Part shown: positions 59,360-64,000 of the stretch, in pieces | Numbering within the stretch: the first letter of the stretch is position 1 | How the letters are laid out: every line of letters starts with the position of its first letter | Assembly: GCF_031755915.1 (NCBI RefSeq) | Contig: NC_083379.1 | Coordinates: forward strand, 43,904,001-43,968,000 | DNA from: Ziziphus jujuba | Lineage: Eukaryota > Streptophyta > Magnoliopsida > Rosales > Rhamnaceae | DNA length: 64,000 nt | Direction: 5' to 3' | The notes under the pieces: generated by a model | Databases searched by the model: none | What the model saw: the letters and a program-made list of their open reading frames with translations, nothing else | Told to the model about the DNA's origin: nothing | Made by a program: the position numbers and the translations under genes

Positions 59360-59682
59360 GTCAGTCCTCCTTTCTGTTTCCAACTTTCTTACTTTTACTT
59401 TGTTGTAAAATAATAATGTTAGTAGTTAGAGTAATGTTTTATGGATTTATTTGTGGTGATAAAAATATGGGAAAAATATTACAAAATAATAGTAAAAAAA
59501 AGAGAAACAAAACTTAGATTTTCAGGTAAGGACTTGGAACATCCGAATTCTCAGGGAAGGACTTCTCCGGCCAATTATAAATACCAACTCCAAAATGCTT
59601 CCAAAACTCACCCTATTATCGATTTTTCTTATTATTATTTTCTCTTTCTCTCTCGACTGTTATCTTGTCGTTTTCATTCACG
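58971..59682 (+). promoter_or_regulatory. MIOX promoter region with ABRE/G-box and CT-rich leader
   Basis: GACACGTGGCA at 58976-58986 is a perfect G-box/ABRE core (ACACGTGGC), and GCCACGTAAAG occurs near 59138. A CT dinucleotide run lies at about 59332-59359, about 330 bases before the start codon, the usual place for a pyrimidine-rich leader or core-promoter patch. ATAAATACC near 59577 could be the TATA box. Response to ABA or stress is inference. Confidence 0.5.
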
Positions 59683-62529
59683 ATGACTATTCTCATTGAG
59701 CAGCTTCATGACTTTGGTAATTTTCCTATTTATTTTGTTTTCATTTTTTTTTTTTTTTTTTTTTTTTTTTTGGATTCCTTCTGTCATAGCTGTTCTTTTT
59801 ATCCTTATTGTTCAACATGATTTCGTTTATTAAAAATTTCCCAGTTTTGTTCCTTAATGAAACAGGATTTGTTTCCAAGGTTTTTGTTAATAGTTATCTC
59901 AAATACACCATTGAACTATATTTGTTAATTTCTTTCTAACTCTAATTTTAATAAATTAAGATTTTTCTCTCTCAGTTCGGTAATTTTGATCCAAACATTT
60001 TTTTGTTTTTTTAATCTTTATACATAATTGGGAATATTTTCAGGAGTTGAAGCAGATGAAAAGAAGGTCCAAATAGATGAGAAAGAACTGGCATTGGATG
60101 GGGGATTTATGGTGCCAGAGACCAACTCATTTGGACACACGTTTAGGTTATACTCTTTTGCAAATATGCTATATTCCTATGAACCCTAATAGAACTCAAT
60201 AAAAAACAAATCTACAAAGCACAATTATAAGAGATGCTGAATATATCATTAAGCCTATGACACTTTTCGATGTCTTATAGGCTAATAAAGTGTATAAGCC
60301 TAAGTATTATCATATCAGAAATTAACTCTTCACATGCATATATGAAAGCGTGCTCCATAAATAAATATACTATTATAATTCCTCTGATCTTGATTGTCCG
60401 ACTATTTTTTGTCACATGCATTAGACCTGTATTTGGCGAGGGCCACATGCTGAAACATTTTCACTTCCAAGCTCTAACTCAGGATTTCACCCCCCCACAC
60501 CCCCACAAAAAACCAAAAAAAGAAAAAGAAAAAAAGGGGACTCTGTACTATATATATATATATATATATAAATCCAACTGTGTAACAAAAACTTTACTGT
60601 CTATAATAATTGTTTCTGGATCAATAAGCAGCAGGCTTGTCAATAGAGCCAAGGTCCAGATAGAAGCCTGGGCTTGACTGTTTCTGGCCCGCAATGTCGT
60701 AGCCCTTGGGTCGGTCTGTTGTCCACCTTAATAATCTTGAGATTGAAACCCGGAGTCATAGTCTCAACCCAAGCCTGGTATAATTTTCTGCAGAAAAAGA
60801 ATGAAGTTGGGTATTAATTGTTATTCCCTCTTGAACTTATTGGATTACTTATAAGAAAAAATATTAATGACAAAACAGGGATTATGATGCTGAAGGTGAG
60901 AGGCAACCCGGCGTGGAGAACTTCTACAGAGTTAATCACATTAACCAAAGTTATGAATTTGTAAGTAATAAGCTCTAAGGACTTTGAATTGGTGATGAAT
61001 CTACAAATTTAATTAAGAAAAAAAGAAAAAAAAGAATGATGTGCTTATAATTTCCATGAAATGCAGGTGACGAAGATGAGGGAAGAGTATAGCAAATTGA
61101 ACAGGGTGGAGATGAGCATATGGGAATGTTGTGAGCTTCTGAATGATGTGGTGGATGAGAGTGATCCTGACTTGGATGAGCCTCAAATTGAGCACTTGCT
61201 GCAAACCGCTGAAGCCATTAGAAGGGACTACCCTGATGAAGATTGGCTTCACTTGACTGGCCTAATCCATGGTATTTTATTACTTCAAATTTTGTTCTTT
61301 TTTGGTTGGACCTCTACGGATTAAGCTTAATATGATATGTTTTGAACTTGTTTTAGATCTTGGTAAAGTGCTTCTCCTTCCTAGCTTTGGAGAGCTTCCT
61401 CAGTGGGCTGTTGTGGGTAAGAATCACGCTCCATTTGCATCATTAATTTATTATCTGAAGAAAATACATATTTTGATGTTATTTTGTTATAATTTTTTCA
61501 ACTTAAAACAGATCATTGAACAACAATATTTCAGGTGACACTTTCCCAGTTGGCTGCGCTTTTGACGAATCAATTGTTCATCACAAGGTGATTAGCAACC
61601 AAAAGAGTGAAAATTAAACCCAATTTTATTAGGCACAACTTTGAAATATATTTTCTGTTGGTTAATATTAATGAAATATGTGTTATACTGTCACTGCAGT
61701 ATTTCAAGGAAAATCCTGACTACAACAATCCTGCTTATAACACCAAGTATGGAGCCTACTCTGAGGGATGTGGACTGAACAATATATTGATGTCATGGGG
61801 GCATGATGACTACATGTATTTGGTACATCCTCAAACCTTGAAATAACACTTGGAAAGTTCATATTAAAAACAATTGTATAATTATCAAGAAAAAGAAAAA
61901 TTAATGTGTAATTGGCATGAGGCATTTTCAGGTGGCCAAGGAGAACAAGACTACTCTACCTTCAGCAGCTCTTTTCATCATTAGATACCACTCATTCTAT
62001 GGTAAACAGAAAATTATAGAAAAATACTTCTTCTTCTTTTTAGAAAAAGACACTTTTCATGATCTATCATACTGACTGTGATGGAAAATACTGGTCTTGC
62101 AGCACTACATAGATCAGGAGCATATAAGCACTTGATGAACGAAGAGGATGTTGAAAACCTGAAGTGGCTCCAAATATTCAAGTATGAATTATTATGTTAT
62201 ATAATATTTTTATTAATTATTGTTACTGATGCAAATTTTTTATGCTTTGGTTCTGCTTCTCTGTTACTGAAAGTGCTTATGCTTCTCTGTTTGTATCTTG
62301 TATTTGGTATGTTGTACAGCAAGTATGACCTTTACAGCAAGAGCAAGGTTCGGATTGATGTCGAAAAGGTCAAACCGTACTATCTCTCCCTCATTGAAAA
62401 GGTATTTTATAATTCGTCTATTCTATCCATTTATAATTAATATAATATGTTATTGCTTGTGTTATCTCTGTTCTAAACGTATATACAACAATGTTGTTGC
62501 AGTACTTCCCTGCGAAGCTAAGGTGGTGA
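59683..62529 (+). CDS. MIOX: myo-Inositol oxygenase
   Basis: Cytosolic di-iron enzyme that cleaves myo-inositol with O2 to D-glucuronate, feeding UDP-glucuronate for cell walls (and, debated, ascorbate). Eleven exons: 59683-59716, 60044-60146, 60879-60960, 61067-61271, 61357-61416, 61535-61587, 61700-61822, 61932-62001, 62103-62181, 62320-62401 and 62503-62529. They join in phase to 305 residues, close to the usual plant length. Iron ligands are all present: His116 (IEHLLQTAE), His141-Asp142 (LIHDLGK), His214 (SWGHDDY), His240 (IRYHSFY) and Asp273 (NKYDLYSKS). The spacing matches the animal enzyme. Other motifs are RVNHINQSYEFV, VGCAFDESIVHHKYF and the C-terminus YFPAKLRW. The gene is intact. 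The intron at 60147-60878 carries a TA microsatellite near 60550. Confidence 0.98.
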
Positions 62530-64000
62530 AGTAGAAGTTGTTAATAGTATTTGTGGATATAAGCTGAAGAGATAAAAGGCCATCCGGGAGTATTAGTGCT
62601 TGGCTGGCTGCGTTGTAGATCAGAATGACATTTGGAGCTTGCTGTTTTATCTTATTATTTGTTATGAAGTGATGTTTAGTTTGTCATCCATGTGAAATAT
62701 TTTTATTCAGATTGCATAATAAAAAAGATCTGTCTTTTCTGTTTCATAAAACAATAAAATAATGATTGAGTTTTGTATTTTTTTATCCATATTGAAAAAA
62801 TATCCAATATTTTTCCAGGTAAATGAAAGGAGTTAAATAAATTCGTTTCACATCCTGAAGGGAACAGTTAATTAATACTACTAAATAGAAGTAATTCATC
62901 CACAATTATCTAATATGTTTACTAGAAAAGATTTGCCAACAACACATATCAAATAGCATAAGAATGCTAAATAGTGCAAAACAGAGAAAGTATAACGCTT
63001 AATTTTATTTTTACTATTTTTTTTTTTTAATTTTTCTCGAATAGTAATGAAAAATGAAGTATAAGGATCATGGCCAAATTTGCAACATTAGCAATCATGG
63101 ATTAGTCTAAAATGTTAATATATTATTTCATGTTCCCAGGGGATAACCAATGGTAAAAAAGAGCATTAGCTCTAGTTTGAATCCCCCCTAACATCAAAAT
63201 TTATACATGGGACATCTAGATATTTTATCACAGACAAAAGTGGTTTTTGAAAAAATCCTTCTCTTGTAATTTTAAAAGGTTACCTGTTGTTTTTAATTTG
63301 AAATACTATTTTAATCAAATAATTAATTATTGTCGGTCCTATCTTAATATAGGATATAATTGTATATTCCATAAAATATATAACCGATTCCAATTCAGTC
63401 TAAAAGATTAATAGAGTCCAATTCTAACTTAACAAACATGATGAATAATCTATATGTAAGTGGGCCTCAGGAAAATAGGTGATGAAGGAATATTCGAGAT
63501 ATTAATGTTAATGTGAATGTTTTTTTTTCTTTCTTTTTTTTTTTTTTAATGTAAATTAAGAATTGACGTGAATGTTAATTAGTAAATAAGTTTATCCTCA
63601 CGATCACAACGCACGTTGCAATCCGTGATAAAATTCAAGATTTTCAGCAGTTGACAGGGCCAATTGAAGCTTATTAGCTGGCTCAACTTCTCAATACTCC
63701 ATCTAAAATTTAATACAAACATACAAAATTTAAGTCAGAAATGATCAAACTCAGTTGTATTTTATCCAAATGATAGCCTTTTAAAAATGATAAGAGGTTG
63801 TTCGAAAAATTGAAACTTTGACCTACTTGCCAACCAAAATTAAGAAATCAAGGTTTCAAAACACAGCAGCTGACAAATACAATTTGCTATAGTAAATCTT
63901 AAACTAGTTTCTCAAAGGATTGAGACCCGTAAATGTACATATAGGTCCACTATAAATACCTTATACCCGTACTATACAAAATCCATAAAGATAATCTTAG
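62530..64000. other. MIOX 3' flank and spacer to the right edge
   Basis: No gene is supported. The MIOX 3' UTR follows the stop codon, and AATAAAA-type poly(A) signals are visible near 62720 and 62753. The rest is AT-rich with a T-tract near 63525. Confidence 0.6.

Overview
The window is nuclear DNA of a flowering plant, most likely a eudicot. The evidence is intron-rich genes with GT-AG introns, a malectin-like LRR receptor kinase family, a plant-type myo-inositol oxygenase, and Copia, Gypsy-type, hAT and Mutator-like elements in AT-rich spacer. The species cannot be fixed from the sequence alone.

Layout. (1) 1-2915, minus strand: an open malectin-LRR receptor-like kinase gene (RLK1) whose kinase half lies beyond the left edge. 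(2) 4289-4976: a non-autonomous hAT-like element with an exact 8-bp target duplication. (3) 9278-23780, minus strand: a second, decayed receptor kinase of the same family (RLK2). It is split by a nest of insertions: a Copia element (11522-21719) sits in an LRR exon, a roughly 3.1-kb solo-LTR-like element A (12863-19246) sits in the Copia reverse transcriptase, and a second copy B (13686-16789) sits inside A in the opposite orientation. A third copy, C, is at 26012-29063. (4) 29069-33936: AT-rich spacer. (5) 33946-52133: one 18.2-kb Mutator-like element (MULE). (6) 52334-55233, plus strand: an intact gene for Mediator subunit 6. (7) 59683-62529, plus strand: an intact gene for myo-inositol oxygenase.

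The MULE is the centre of interest. It is bounded by inverted repeats of about 100 bp. On the plus strand it carries a DUF1985 + Ulp1/C48 SUMO-protease-like gene. On the minus strand it carries a two-ORF mudrA-type transposase with DDE, SWIM and CCHC motifs. Between the 3' ends of these convergent genes lies a 4.7-kb head-to-head array of 254-bp repeats, about 8 copies one way and about 12 the other, and each unit contains its own short palindromes. Beyond the transposase, on the same strand, are fragments of host genes: one exon of the clamp loader CTF18, pieces of a PPR gene, and one unidentified exon with intact splice sites. The MULE ends about 200 bp upstream of the MED6 start codon.

ULP-carrying MULEs (the KAONASHI/KI type) and gene-capturing Pack-MULEs are known. 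The combination of both genes, captured exons and a giant head-to-head hairpin-forming array in a single element is the least familiar thing here. Both MULE genes show a one-base slip in a homopolymer, so whether the element is active is uncertain. Exon coordinates come from splice-site reading by eye.
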